A DNA stretch of 64,000 nt from Dugong dugon (Eukaryota > Chordata > Mammalia > Sirenia > Dugongidae): positions 126,712,714-126,776,713 of the forward strand of contig CM057460.1 of assembly GCA_030035585.1 (NCBI GenBank). The letters run 5' to 3'. The notes under the pieces were generated by a model. The model did not search any database. It worked only from the letters and a program-made list of their open reading frames with translations, and had not been told where the DNA came from. Shown here in pieces: positions 42,794 to 55,582 of this stretch (positions are counted from its first letter, which is position 1; each line of letters starts with the position of its first letter). Both the position numbers and the translations under genes were made by a program.

Positions 42794-43171
42794 CTATACT
42801 TGGCCAGAGAGCAGTTCTGTATCTGATTTTATGAACTGTATCCAACAATGAGACAATGGCAGTAAAGTAATAACTCAGCATAATGGTTCAGTTAGCTGTG
42901 ATTCACATAAATTAGTTAACAGTCATCAATCAGTGGTATGTTTGTCATGAAGTTAATATCTGTTTCCAGAATTTTTAAGGATTATATTGTTGCTGTTTTT
43001 TTTCAAATATATTTTGAATAATGATAATTTATAGTTCCTCAAACTTTCACACTCTATTATAGTTAATCCTATTTAGTCATTACCTGGTATGAAAAAAAAT
43101 CTGAATTTTCACTTTCAGATATCTAATTTTTATTATCTTGCAGCTAATTTGAAAATTATTCAATTGCTGAG

Positions 43172-43655
43172 TGTTATAGATTGAATTGTGTCCCCCAAAA
43201 ATGTGTGTCAACTTGGCTAAGCCATGATTCCCAGTGTTGTGTAATTGCCCTCCATTTTGTGATCTAATATTCCTGTGTTGCAAATCCTAACTTCTGTGAT
43301 GTTATGAGGCAGGACACAGTCTATAGGATTGGGTTGTATCTTGAGTCAATATCTTTTGAGATATAAAAGAGAGAAGCAAGCAGAGAGAAGAGGGACTTCA
43401 TTACCACCAAGCAAGAAGAAGCAGGAGCGGAGCACATCCTTTGGACTCAAGGTCTCTGTGCTGAGAAGCTCCTAGGCCCGGCTCCTAGACTGATGACAAA
43501 GACCTTCCCCCAGAGCCGACAGAGAGAGAAAGCCTTCCCCTCAAGCTGGTGCCCTGAATTCAAACTTCTAGCCTCCTAGACTGTGAGAGAATAAATTTCT
43601 GTTTCTTAAAGCCATCCACTTGTGATATTTCTGTTATAGCAGCACTGGATATCTG
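43172..43655 (+). mobile_element. Solo LTR, MaLR (MLT1-like), second copy
   Basis: Same family as 17723-18242: tgttatagattgaattgtgt, ccatgattcccagtgttgtg, gcggagcacatcctttgg, ggtgccctgaattcaaac, agaataaatttctgtttc and ttctgttatagcagcactgg. The last few bases (gatgactaagaca in the other copy) are missing or replaced, so the 3' edge is uncertain. No TSD could be read. Confidence 0.83.
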
Positions 43656-44721
43656 GTTAATGCTACCAAGCAGGCAAGATGACAGAGGAAACCTAGTTTT
43701 ATTAGTATGTTTGTCCATTATGTGAAACCTTTCTATTATTCTAAATGCTTACTTGTCTGTTATATTATTATTTTCAGATTTAAGTATTCTGCACTGAACT
43801 GATTTTTCACAAATTGAAGCTGAGTCAGTGTTCAAGAGTTGTTCATTTTTGGTCACCCAATCTCAGAAATCTACCAGAAACTACTTTTTTTTTTTTTTTT
43901 TCTGAAGGCAGTTTTATTTGATATCAGTGGGTTATGATTTAGAAACAATTAGATAGTCTTTAGATTTCATAATCTTAGTTTGAATTTAATGATAGCATAA
44001 ACTAACACTAACAATAGTGTACATGTATGCTAACTGTGAAAATTCAGATTTATTTACTCTGTTGGGTTGTATCTTTTTTGTCTATCAGAGATATAGAATG
44101 CATTATTAAAACCAATGAGAAATGTTGATCTCATTAAGTAGAAGAGAAGATCATACTTCTTGTCTTTAAAACATTTAGTAATGTGAATTGCATGTAGTAT
44201 TCAGAAACATTGCAGTCAGACTCAATCTTAATTTTTCTCATTTCCTTAAATTTTCATCGATATGAATATTGAGCTATTTTTGTATTCAATCATAGCTAAA
44301 TAAATTAACCCAAATATGCATGACTGAAATTATCTTCTATAAAAATTTCCAAATGCATTTGAAAAATATCCCAAGGGTGGCAAGTCTATAATACTTTATT
44401 AAAATGCTGTGCCTGACTTCTGGATGGATATATGATCAGAAGAAAAGTAATGAAAGTTAACTGTGCTGTTGTAAAATCCAAAATGATCTTGTATTACAGA
44501 ATTTGGACTGACCTTGAAGACCAGTGGAAACGTCCATTGGTAAAGCTTCTGATTACTTATTCATTTTTGGGTTATTGAGTTTAGGAAGAATATTATACCT
44601 ATTCTCGAAGATCGGTAACATCAACATAATTATGCATAAATATAATTTGGATGTTGGTTTTAATCTGTAATAGACATTTTTATGTTTTGTACTTGGTGTA
44701 ACTTAGAAATTATCTTTCCAT
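43656..44721. other. Unique AT-rich sequence
   Basis: No gene seen. A T18 run lies near 43883-43900. Confidence 0.5.
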
Positions 44722-44732
44722 ATCACCCATAT

Positions 44733-44933
44733 AAGGAGCCCTAGTGGCACAATGGTTAAGCACTTGCCTGCTAACCAGAAAGTCAGAGGTTAAAACCCAC
44801 CAGCCACTCCACAGGAGAAAAGACCTGGTGATCTGCTCGCATAAAGAGTACAGCCTTGGAAACCCTACGGGACGGTTCTACTCTGTCATATAAGGTTGCT
44901 ATGAGTCGGATCGACTCAATGGCACACAACAAC
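44733..44933 (+). mobile_element. AfroSINE (long form)
   Basis: Order: ggagccctagtggcacaatgg, a B-box-like ggttaaaaccc, gaaaagacctggtgatctgc, a tgctatgagtcggatcgact body, then an (ACA)n tail instead of the G/T-rich tail seen elsewhere. TSD atcacccatat (44722-44732) against atcacccgtat (44934-44944). Confidence 0.93.
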
Positions 44934-44986
44934 ATCACCCGTATGACAGTCGAGATCAACTAAAGAGTTTTGACTAATAGTTCTTT

Positions 44987-45722
44987 AGGACTTGGAGCAC
45001 TTACTGCTGAAGATCAAAGACTGCAGCTTCAGTATGGATTACACCTCAACATAAGGAAAACAAAAATCCTCACAACTGGACTAGTAAGCAACATCATGAT
45101 AAACGGAGAAAAGATTAAAGTTGTCAAAGATTTCATTTTACTTGGATCCATGATCAACACCCATAGAAGCAGCAGTCAAGACATGAAATGCCATATTACA
45201 TTGGGCAAATCTGCTGCAGAAGACCTTTTTTGAAGTGTTCAAAAGCAAAGATGTCACTTTGAGGACTAAGGTGCGCCAAGCCATAGTATTTTCAGTTGTC
45301 TCATATGCATGTGAAAGCTAGGCAGTGAATAAGGAGGACTGAAGAATTGATGCTTTTGAATTGGTGTTGGTGAAGAATGTTGAATATACCATGGACTGCC
45401 AAAAGAACGAACAACTCTGTCTTGGAAGAAGTACAGCCAGAATGCTCATTAGAAGCAAGGATGGCACGACTTTGTCTGACATACTTTGGACATGTTGTCA
45501 GGAGAAACCAGTCCCAGGAGAAGAACATCATGCTTGGTAAAGTAGAGGATCAGCAAAAAAGAGGAAGAGCCTCAACCAGGTGGATTGACACAGTGGTTGC
45601 AACAGTGGGCTGAAACATAGCAATAATTGTAAGGATGGCACAGGACCAGGCAGTGTTTCGTTCTGTCGTACATAGGGTCTCTATGAGGCAGAACCGACTC
45701 AACAACACCTACAAGCAACAAC
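44987..45722 (+). mobile_element. RTE/BovB-type LINE, 5'-truncated, with 3' end
   Basis: It starts just after the RT catalytic box (ggacttggagcacttactg) and runs to the RTE 3' end with an (ACA)n-like tail (caacacctacaagcaacaac). Two open pieces, 44970-45233 and 45377-45613, encode the post-RT region (SNIMINGEKIKVVKDFILLGS; TYFGHVVRRNQSQEKNIMLG). A frameshift in a T6 run near 45227 separates them. It lies 53 bp downstream of an AfroSINE in the same orientation. Confidence 0.9.
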
Positions 45723-46609
45723 ATAAATATTTTTACTATATACCTTGTTGTCTACTGAGTAGAAAGATAGTTGTTTTGCTTTTTCCCATTTAATATTTTG
45801 AAATTCTGTATTACCCAATTCCAGATGTTCTGTTGTAGAAATCTTTTTTTTCATCTGAAATTTATGAAAGAAAAAAGCATGAGAGGGCATTTTAGCAAGA
45901 CAATGAGGACAAAAGAGCTTCTGACAGTTGGTTTCCTCTTAATGAGTATGTATGAAATTGAAGGCTTACTTAGACCCTCAAAATTATTAGTTTCCGTGAG
46001 CTTTCTTAGCAGCATGCCCTTTGCCTGAAGTTATAGTACGAGGTAGGGACTTCTTGTTCATTTTTTAAAATACCAGTTCTTTTCAGAATAATGTAAATTT
46101 CTCAGAAAGACAAATAAGACTTCAAGTTTACTTACTGAAACAGAATGAAGAATTGAAACATAAGCAATAGATAATTTGAGGATATTTATGTACAAACTCG
46201 TTTTATGTAATGTGGCTCCAAGATAAAGATGCTGTGGTCATCTGAATTTTTTGGAAGTCAGTTTCCCAAAAACTAATGTTGAAGCTTACTGAATCACAGT
46301 TCCATATACATGATTTTCATAGTTGGTTTTATTCAGTTTAGGACAGTAAGACCGTATATAATAAATTTTGTCTAATTAGTTTTAAGTAGGGTTCAGCAGC
46401 TCAAGGAACAATATAATGTCCAACTATGTTTACACACCAGTAAGAATTTATTGATCTACAGTTATGGGTATATTTGGAGAAAAGCAAACTCATATTGACT
46501 CCAAAGGCACAGAAATTCTATCTCCTTTCCACTAACAGGTATTTCTCTGTGTAACTGAAAAGCAAGGAATATTTTAAGGATCCCCAAAAGCTTTTCTCTT
46601 ACTGAGCAT
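45723..46609. other. Unique AT-rich sequence
   Basis: No gene or nameable repeat. The plus frame at 45771-46028 has no recognisable domain. Confidence 0.45.
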
Positions 46610-47574
46610 TAGTACTCTTTTTTTTTTAACAATGTCTAGAGTTTTTTAGTATTAATATCTGTATCCTCCCCTAAACAGATCTCTTGCACATTTACTTTCC
46701 GTTTGCTTGACACTCATTCTAAAATACCATTGTATTTTAATTTTAGATTGTTTTTTCTTTTTTGCATCATGTATCAATAATTATTTAAATTTAAGTTTTA
46801 CTGCTTTTTTAATATCTTCCAAATGTCTGGATTTTTGTTTTATTAGACTAGATAATTTATTGATTGTTTTAAATTGTACCTGAAGGTGTTAAACTAATCC
46901 GAGTCTTTGCATGGCTGAAAATATGTATTTTAATCTTGCACTTGGCACTTGAATGCGCGTTAGGCTTGACATAGAATTCTACGTTTAAATAATTTTACCT
47001 CAGAAGTTTGAAAACATTATTGACTTTTATTACCTGATGTTGCTTAAAAAAAAATTGTGATGTCGATATAATTTTTCTATCTTCTCTGTCTCTCCCTTTC
47101 TTCCTCTATGTCTCTGTCACTCACTCACTTATACTTCGTGTGTGGAAGATTTCAAGATTTTATCATTGGAGTTCTGATATTACTCTAGGATGTGATTAAG
47201 TGTCAGTTGTTATTATTAGGGCTCTGCTTTAGGTAGACCCCTTTTTATCTGAAAGTCTCAATCTATCTTTAGATAAGAGAAATTTTCTTCTTGTATTTCT
47301 ATGATTACTTTTTCCATTCAGTTCTCTCCTAATCTATCCTTCTATTAGGTAGCTGCTGGAGCATCTAAATTGACCCTCCATTTCTCTTACTTTTTATCTG
47401 TTTTTCATTTTGCAATGGATTCTGAAGAATTTTTTTACTTTATTTCTAGCTCAATAATTTGATCACTAGATCCTTTAAATTTTCAGTCTATTTTTTTTAG
47501 GCTTTGTTTTGATGTTATAAAATTTAAAAAAAAAAAAAGCCTCATAAAATACCACTCTTTTCTTTTCATAGAAG

Positions 47575-47785
47575 TCCCTGGGTGGTGCAAGTGGTTAACA
47601 CACTTGGCTTTTAACCAAACGGTTGGTGGTGCAAGTCCACCCAAATGCTCCTAAGAAGAAAGACCTGGCAACCTACTTCTGAAATATCAGCCACTGAAAA
47701 CCTTACAGAGCACAGTTCTACTCTGACACAAATGGTGTTGCTATGAGTAGGAATCGACTCAGCGACGTTTTGTTTTGGTTTTTCC
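47575..47785 (+). mobile_element. AfroSINE-related SINE variant (gacacaaatg body)
   Basis: Order: gtccctgggtggtgcaagtg head, ttttaaccaaacggttgg, gaagaaagacctggcaacc, cagccactgaaaacctta, gttctactctgacacaaatg, gagtaggaatcgactcagcg and a T/G-rich tail. It is the most complete copy of this variant in the window. Confidence 0.88.
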
Positions 47786-47801
47786 TTTTCATAATAGCCT
47801 G

Positions 47802-47805
<4 letters not shown>

Positions 47806-47832
<27 letters not shown>

Positions 47833-47833
47833 A
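47806..47833. repeat. (TG)14 microsatellite
   Basis: A near-perfect TG dinucleotide run. Confidence 0.97.
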
Positions 47834-48701
47834 GATGTGTTATCTTCAATTCTGACTAAGAATGTCAATTATATTTATTTTAAAGTTTTCTTCTGTTTCT
47901 TTTATTCTGCCTGAATGTTAGTTTTTCTATTTGTTAAGTTTGCTCACTTTCTTGCTAGCTTCTCCTCAAATGATTGGTGATTCTTGGTTGTTTGTTAATA
48001 TTTCTTGTTGTGAGTCTAGATTGAACAGTCTTCGTGACTCAATATTTACTCCTCAGCCCAAATGAGAATCCCTTTTTACTTCTCGATATATGTAGCTTCT
48101 CTTTACAGACACCTTCCTCCGATTGCAGAGCTAAAACAATGGGTATGCCTAGGCAAGGTGTTCCTTGTTGAGTTTGTCAGCTGGTTTGGGACTTTCATTC
48201 CCACATGTTAATTGCCACCTTGCTCTGTTTATCTAATCCCACTGTCCATTCTGAAACTTCCCACAGTCAGAAGCCATATTTGAGAGAATGTACTTTTGCT
48301 CTTTGTAGTTATTGACCATGAATATTGAGTTTCTCTGAGTCTCTGCTTGTTTTAGGCTTCAATTTTCTCTGATTTTATTTCCCCTTTAATCAAATCTTTT
48401 CTGATTTTTAGTTTATAGAACTTCCTTAAATTTCTGGTCGGTAATGATATTCTTTCTTATTTTCCTACACTATTAATATTTCTTTCTTTTTTTTTGAGAG
48501 TCAAAAACTGTTTTTATGTCCAAGAATAAAAATTTTTTGAAAAACTGTTTCAAATTCTTATATTTTACTGCAGAGGGGTCATAAAATTTTACTGCATACT
48601 GCAACAATGCACCAGTAGCAGTTACTGTCAGAGTCCCTTGAACTGCTCTGTCTTTTACAACTACTCAGAAAGAGAAGTTTCCTTTTTCCCTCTTTACATC
48701 T

Positions 48702-48935
48702 GTGTTGTTGTTGTTAGCTGCCCTTGAGTTGGCTTCAACTCATAGAGACCTTACGTATGACAGAACAAAACGTTGCCTGGTACTTTGTCATCTTTGTGCA
48801 CTTATGGTGTCAGTCCATCTCATGAGGGTTTCCCTCATTTTCATTGGTCCTCTACTTTACTAACCATGATGTCCTTTTCTAGAGATCGGTCTTTCCTGAT
48901 GACATGTCCAAAGCAAGTGAATTGAAGTCACTATC
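48702..48935 (-). mobile_element. RTE/BovB-type 3' end fragment
   Basis: Antisense match to the first 230 bases of RTE copy B (1764-1995): gttgttgttgttagctgcc, acgtatgacagaacaaaac, tgtcagtccatctcatgagg, ctaaccatgatgtccttttc, gatgacatgtccaaagc. It could be a 5'-truncated insertion or part of a short derivative like 6083-6537, whose 5' part is not seen here. Confidence 0.82.
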
Positions 48936-49214
48936 TTATACTATGGTTGTTCTCAGCTAGATGGATCTTCTTCACCTGATCCCAGATGTTGTTCTATTTT
49001 TCTCCTGAACTAAACGCAAGTAAACCTTATGCTTATTTCATGCATGTAAATGCACACAAACGTCAGATTGGAATGAATATTAAAATTACCTAAATAGATG
49101 CTTCTTTGAAATAGTAAATCTAAAATACAAGGAGTTTTTATTTAGTAAAACCAAAACATTGATTTTTTTAAATGTCACCAAATATTAAACATTAACCACC
49201 TCAAAGTATAAACT

Positions 49215-49337
49215 CAGAAACCAAACTCGTTGCCGCCGAGTCGATTCTGATTCATAGCAACCCTATAGAACAGAGTAGAACTGCCCCATAGGGTTTCCAA
49301 GGAGCAGCTGGTGGATCTGAACTGCCGAATTCTTTTC
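49215..49337 (-). mobile_element. AfroSINE, antisense, 5' half missing
   Basis: Order: gccgagtcgattctgattca, gaacagagtagaactgcccc, ttccaaggagcagctggtgg, gaactgccgaattc, then an abrupt change to L1 3' UTR at about 49338. The tRNA-like head is not found after either adjoining L1. Confidence 0.88.
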
Positions 49338-49690
49338 TTTTTTTTTAAATTGTACTTCCGATGAAGGTTTACAGAACAAAGTAGTTTCTCGTTAAACAGT
49401 ACACATATTGTTTTATGACATTGGTTAACAACAGCATGACATGTCAACACTCTCCCTTCTTGACCTTGGGTTGCCCATTACCAGCTTTCCTTTCCCCTCC
49501 TGCCTTCTAGTCCTTGCCCCTGGGCTGTCGTGCCCACTTTAGTCTCATTTTGTTTCATGGGCCTGTCTAATCTTTCACTGAAGGGTGAACCTCAGGAATG
49601 ACTTCATTATGGAGGTAAAAGGGTGTCCAGGGGCCATACTCTCAGGGTGTCTCCAGTCTCTGTCAGGCCAGTAAGTCTGGTCTTTTTTTT
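49338..49690 (-). mobile_element. L1 3' UTR-only unit (type A, about 350 bp)
   Basis: It matches 24617-24957 over its whole length and the distal 3' UTR of the 7411 L1. Its sense 5' end stops at the same place as the 24617 unit, at a T-rich ctttttt. A (GT)n tract and a type B L1 follow at once. No TSD could be read. Confidence 0.85.
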
Positions 49691-49706
49691 GTGTGTGTGT
49701 GTGTGC
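49691..49706. repeat. (GT)n tract
   Basis: About eight GT units between the two L1 3' ends. Confidence 0.9.
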
Positions 49707-52700
49707 TTTAAGTGAAAGTTTATAGTTCAAGTCAGTTTCTCATATAAAAATTTACACACACATTGCTCTGTGACCCTAGCTGCTCTCCCTATAATGTGAC
49801 AGCACACTCCTCCTTTCCACCCCAGATTTTCCGTGTCCATTCAAGCACCTCCTGTCCTTTTTTGCCTTCCCATCTCTCCTCCAGACAGGAGCTGCCCATT
49901 TAGTCTCATGTATCTACTTGAGCTAAGAAGCACTCTCTTCACGAGTATCGTTTTACGTCCCATAGTCCAGTCTAATCTTTGTCTGAAGAGTTGGCTTCGG
50001 GAATGCTTTCAGTTCTGGGCTAATAGAGAGTCCGGGGGCCATGTCTTCTGGGGTCCCTCCAGTCTCAGTCAGACCATTAAGTCTGGTCTTTTTACTAGAA
50101 TTTGAGTTCTGCACCCCACTTTTCTCCTGCTCCGTCAGGGACTCTGTTGTGTTCCCTGTCAGGGCAGTCATTGGTGGTAGCTGAGCACCATCTAGTTCTT
50201 TTGGTCTCAGGCTGATGGAGTCTCTGTGAAGTGGCCCTTTCTGTCTCTTGGGCTAGTATTTTCCTTGTGTCTTTGGTGTTCTTCATTCTCCTTTGCTCCA
50301 AGTGGGTTGGGACCAATTGATGCATCTTAGATGGCTGCTCACTAGCTTTTAAGACCCCAGACACCACTCACCAAAGTGGATGCATAACATTTTCTTAATA
50401 AACTTTGTTATGCCAGTTGACCTAGATGTCCCCTGAAACCATGGTCCCCAGACCCCTGCTCCTGCTACTCTGTCCCTTGAAGTGTTTGGTTGTGTTTTGG
50501 AAACTTCTTAGCTTTTGGTTTAGTTCAGTTGTGCTGGCTTCCCCTGTGTTGTGTGTTGTCCTTCCCTTCACCTAAAATAATTCTTGTCCACTGTCTAGTT
50601 AGTGAATACCCCCTCGCTACCTCCCCTCCTTTGTAACCATCAATGAATGTTTACTTCTATGTTTAAACCATTTCTTGAGTTCTTATAATAGTGGTCTCAT
50701 ACAATATTTGTCCTTTTGCAGCCAAATTATTTCAGTCAACATAATGCCTTCCAGATTCCTCCATGTTATGAGTTACTTAGCAGATTCATTGTTGTTCTTT
50801 ATCGTTGCATAGTATTCCATTGTGTGAATATACGATAAAGTTTATCCATTTATCTGTTCATGGGCACCTAGGTTGTTTCTATCTGTTTGCTATCAGTGCT
50901 GCAATGAATATGGGTGTACATATATCTATTCGTGTGATGGTTCTTATTTTTCTAGGGTGTATTCCAAGGAGTGAGACTGCTGGATTGTATGGTACTTCTC
51001 TTTCTAGCTTTTTAAGGAAGCGCCAAATTGATTTCCAAAGTGGTTGTACCATTTTACATTCCTATTAGCAGTGTATAAGTGTTCCAGTCTCTCCACAACC
51101 TCTCCAACAGTTATTATTTTGTGTTCTTTGGATTAATGCTAGCCTTCTGGGGTGAGATGGTATCTCTTTGTGGTTTTGATTTGCATTTCTTTAATGGCTA
51201 ATGATCGTGAGCATTTCCTCATGTGTCTGTTAGCTGCCTGAAGGTCTTCTTTGGTGAAATGCCTGTTCATATCCTTTGCCCATTTTTTAATTCAGTTATT
51301 TGTCTTTTTGTTCTTGAGGTTTTGCAGTATCTTGTAGATTTTAGAGGTTAGACGCTGATCAGATTTGTCGTAGCCAAAAATTTTTTCCCAGTCTGTAGAT
51401 TATCTTTTTGACTCTTTTGGTGAAGTCTTTTGATGAGCATAAGTGTTAGGTTTTTAAGAGTTCCCAGTTATCTAGTTTCTCTTCTGGAGTTTGTGCATTG
51501 TTAGTAACGTTTTGTATTCTGTTTATGCCATGTATTAGGGCTCCTAGTGTTGTCCCTGTTTTTTCTTCCATGATCTTTATGGTTTTAGATTTTGTATTTA
51601 GGTCTTTGATCCATTTTGAGTTATTTTTTTGTGCATGGTGTGAGGTATGAATCTTGTTTCAATTTTTTGCAGATGGATATCCAGTTCTGCTAGCACCATT
51701 TGTTAAAGAGACTGTCTTTTCCCCCAGTTAACAGACTTTGGGCCTTTGTGAAATATCAGCTGCTCATAGGTGAATGAATTTACCTCTGGATTCTCAATTC
51801 TGTTCCGTTGTTCTATGTTGCCTTTTGTACTAGTACCAGGCTGTGTTGACTACTGTGGCAGTATAATAGGTTCCAAAATCAGGTAGTGTGAGGCATCCCA
51901 CTTAGTTCTTCTTTAGTAGTGCTTTACTTATCTGGGACCTCTTCCTTTCCAGATGAAGTTGGTGATTTGTTTCTCCATCTCATTAAAAAATGCCATTGGA
52001 ATTTGGATCGGGATTGCATTGTACCTGTAGATTGCTTTGGGTGGAATAGACATTTTCACAGTGTTGAGTGTTCTTATCCATGAGCAAGGTATGTTTTTCC
52101 ATTTATGTGGGTCTGTTTTGGTTTCTTGTGGTAGAGTCTTGCAGTTTTCACTGTATAGGTGTTTTATGTCTCTGATTAGATTTATTCCTAAGTATTTTAT
52201 CTTTTGGGGGGCTATTGTAAATGGTATTGATTTGATGATTTCCTCATTGAAGTTCTCTTGGTTGGTGTAGAGGAATCAAACTGATTTTTCTATGTTCATC
52301 TTGTATCCTGAAACTTTGCTGAAATTTTCTATTAGTTCCAGTAGCTTTCTTGTAGATTCTTTGGGGTCTTCTGTGTATAAGATCATATCATCTGTAAATA
52401 GAGATACTTTGACTTCTTCCGTACCAATTTGGATGCCTTTATTTCTTTTTCTAGCCTAATTGCACTGGCTAGGACCTCCAGCACAGTGTTGAATAAAAGT
52501 GATGATTAAAGGGCATCCTTCTCTGGTTCCCATTCTCATGGGGAATGCTTTCAAAGTCTCTCCATTCATGATGATGTTGGCTGTTGGCTTTGTATAAGTG
52601 CCCTTTAATAGGTTGAAGAATTTCCCTTCTATTCCTATTTTACTGAGAGTTTTTATCATGAATGAGTGTTGGACTTTGTCAAATGCCTTTTCTGCATTGA

Positions 52701-53549
52701 TTGATAAGATCATGTGGTGCTTCTCTTTTGTTTTATTTATGCGATGGATTACACTGATTGTTTTTCTAATGTTGAACCATCCCTGCATACCTGGTCTGAA
52801 TCCCACTTGATCATGATGAATTATTTTTTTGATATGTTGTTGAATTCTGTTGGCTAGAATTTTGTTGAGGATTTTTGTGTCGTCTGCGTTCATGAGGTGT
52901 CTTTACCTGGTTTCGGTATCAGGGTTATGCTGGTTTCATAGAATGAGTTTGCTAGTATTCCATCGTTTTCTGTGCTCTGGAATACCTTTAGTAGTAGTGG
53001 TGTTAACTCTTCTCTGAAAGTTCGGTAGAATTCTCCAGTGAAACCGTCCAGGCCAGGGATTTTTTTTTTGTTGGAAGTTTTTAAATTACCTTTTCAGTCT
53101 CTTCAGGTTTATTTAGTTGTTTTACCTCTGTTAGTGTTAGTTTAGGTAGGTCGTGTGTTTCTAGAAAGTTGTCCACTTCCTCTCGGTTTTCAAATATGTT
53201 AGAATACAATTTTTCATAGTATTATGATTCTTTTAATTTCAGTTGGGTCTATTGTGATACCGTCCATCTCATTTCTTATTCGGGTTATTTGCTTCCTCTG
53301 CTGTTTTTCTTTTGTCAGTTTGGCCAGTGATTTATCAATTTTGTTGATCTTTTCAAAGAACCAGCGTTTGGTCTTGTTAACTCTTTGAACTATTTTTCTA
53401 TTTTCTGTTTCATTTAATTCTGCTCTAATTTTTACTATTTGCTTTCTCCTGGTGCCCGAGGGCTTCTTTTGCTCCTGTCTATTTGTTCAAGTTATAGGGT
53501 TAATGTTTTGATTTTGGCCCTTTCTTCTTTTTGGATGTATGTAATATTT
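49707..53549 (-). mobile_element. L1 LINE (type B 3' UTR), 5'-truncated, 3.8 kb
   Basis: 3' UTR at 49707-50731 and ORF2 at 50732-53549. The 5' break falls inside ORF2, between the endonuclease and the RT palm. It matches 27127-29766 and 61021-64000 closely throughout the UTR. No TSD was identified. Confidence 0.9.
50732..53549 (-). pseudogene. L1 ORF2, RT domain and C-terminus, degenerate
   Basis: The longest open piece (52893-52456, 145 codons) carries [24 protein letters not shown] then [15 protein letters not shown], the RT segment with the first catalytic Asp region. The FADD region lies near 52385-52400. The C-terminal stop falls at 50732, in the same place as the other two type B copies. 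Many frameshifts are present. Confidence 0.87.
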
Positions 53550-55582
53550 CTTATTTTTAAATGTATATTTTATATGGAATTTGAAGGGAAGTAGAAGAGG
53601 TAAATGTGTCCTCATTTGTTGTCTTCATCCATTCTGTCTTAAAGTGTAAAAGTACAGGTTTTGAAATTAAGAGAAACTAAAAAGATGATGAAACCATTTT
53701 AATGGAGACTTAGCAACATTATTTTAAAAGGAGGAAATATGGTAAATGTTTAGAGTGCTTAATGAGTTTTTAAAAATCCATTTCTTTAGCATCAGTATCC
53801 TTCATGAGTTCTTTTTCTTCCCTCAAGAAAACAAATTGATACTACTGACTTTGGAGAAATTTCTTAGGCAAGGTTTATTGTTAGTTATCCTGTTTAAGAA
53901 GAATTTGCTTAAGTAATATTGTTATTTCATGATAACGAATTATTTTAATATATCCAGTGTTCAGTATTAACCCATTTTATTAAATAGGCATGCAATTTTC
54001 AAAAGTCGCATGGCATGTCAACATTATTATTGGTAAATTTTAACTTAGCAATTTTGAAACATGTAAACCTTTATGTACTTTAATGGAAATTATAAAAGAA
54101 CTTCACCGTGTTGCTGTAGGCAACCTTCGGGGAAAAAAAGAGAATATCAGGTGTCATATTAATGATAATTCAAGCAGTAGTTAATCTGCACAACCAAATT
54201 AACTGCCTGCTGAAATGGTCAGGTTGATTTATTTATAACCTGTTTTAATCATGTTTTTGGAAAATGAATGCAATTTAAAATTAGACCCCAGGTTTGAATT
54301 TGTCATGTTTTTTGTAATTATATTTTGAAACAGAGTTTGCTAATATGTGTTTAGAAGAGAATAAGGAAAGATTTTAGTTTAAATAGTTCAAGTTGAGTTA
54401 TAAAATAAGTATTACATGTTTTTCATTAAACTGTTCAAAACTAGAAAGAAGTTGTGAAACAAATCATCTCATTTGAAGTTCTCTTTGTGAAAGTAGAAAT
54501 TATTAACAAATCAGTTTATTGCTTTCGTACATACAGTGCCTCGTGGAGACTTGCAAAATTTGATTCCATTTTTTTCTGCTTTTTTCTAGTAAAGCCAATT
54601 CCTATTTTACAGACATCAGTAGCCTGTGGAAATGTCTTGCTTTTCTTTTAAAAGTGCACCTGCATCCAAAACTGATTAAAGACACACTTAAAAAAAAAAA
54701 AAAACTACCATAATGAATTGCATTTCTCGATTTGCCTAATTTGCCAATATGACTAGTTTTGATTAAAAAGAAGTTGAATATAATGTTCAAAAGTGTTTAT
54801 TGAACAGAAAAGCTAGATGCAATCAGAAATCAGAGGTGTACTCATGGAGTTACTGAATCTGAAAATCTTGATGTAGCAATTGCTGTTTCCTTTTAAGGTT
54901 TTATAAATCTTGCTAGAGTAACTGTCAGTAGTTCTTCTACAGGTATTTGGAGGGTTTTCTTGTTGGGGTGATGGTCCTTCTTATTTGTATTTTTTAGGTA
55001 AAGTTAGAGTGATTTGGATGTGTATTCTTATGTGTAAAACTCCTTTATCAAATTGATCAGTACAGTTTGCAGTTGGGCACCTCTAAGGACGTGTTACCAT
55101 GACTAAAAATTTTCATTTCAATGCATTTATTTGACATTTTTCTGGTTATTTTTGACTAAAACACCTGACTCTTGACTTTTCTTTCTTTTCATCCATTTTC
55201 TCATTTTTATTTTGCAGGCTTTTGCATATGTGCAGATCTCTGGCTTTTTTGTTCCTATCATCCAGCACTAATGTGTAGTGGTCTGACTTTTATCTTCTCT
55301 TACCAACTCAAATTATTCTTGTTTTAGAGTTACCAGTGGATTTAGTGCTGCCATCTCTGTTCCTCTCTCTTCAAACTCTGGTACTACTTGGCCAGCCATT
55401 CTTAATGTTTTTGGCTCAGAAATATTATTTTCCTGGCAATGAGTTGAAGATAATGGTAATAGACTAGTTTGGAAAAGGATAATTAGAATAGCAACACAAC
55501 TGGAAGAATGTCATTGATGTCACTGAATTGTAGATGTAGAAATTTTTGCAATGGTGTATCTTTGGCTATGTATATTTTCACC
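53550..55582. other. Longest apparently non-repetitive block of the right half
   Basis: No transposon family recognised over 2 kb. 54165-54300 reads like low-drift non-coding sequence (mixed composition with TAATC/TTAACTG-type motifs and no simple repeats), but conservation cannot be judged from one genome. A-runs lie near 54689-54703. No exon recognised. Confidence 0.5.

Larger units (their letters stand above)
46610..48550 (-). mobile_element. Possible very old L1 5' region remnant (weak)
   Basis: Pyrimidine-rich antisense text with phrases of the old L1M 5' region (for example the ttcattttgcaatggattct area and gttaatatttcttgttgtgag near 47993) resembles 15899-16552. It is highly diverged, with uncertain ends, and interrupted by an AfroSINE variant at 47575. 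Confidence 0.35.

Noticed and set aside
47611-47868. Minus-strand frame containing a His-Thr repeat
   Set aside because: The repeat is the (TG)n microsatellite read in one frame, joined to SINE sequence.
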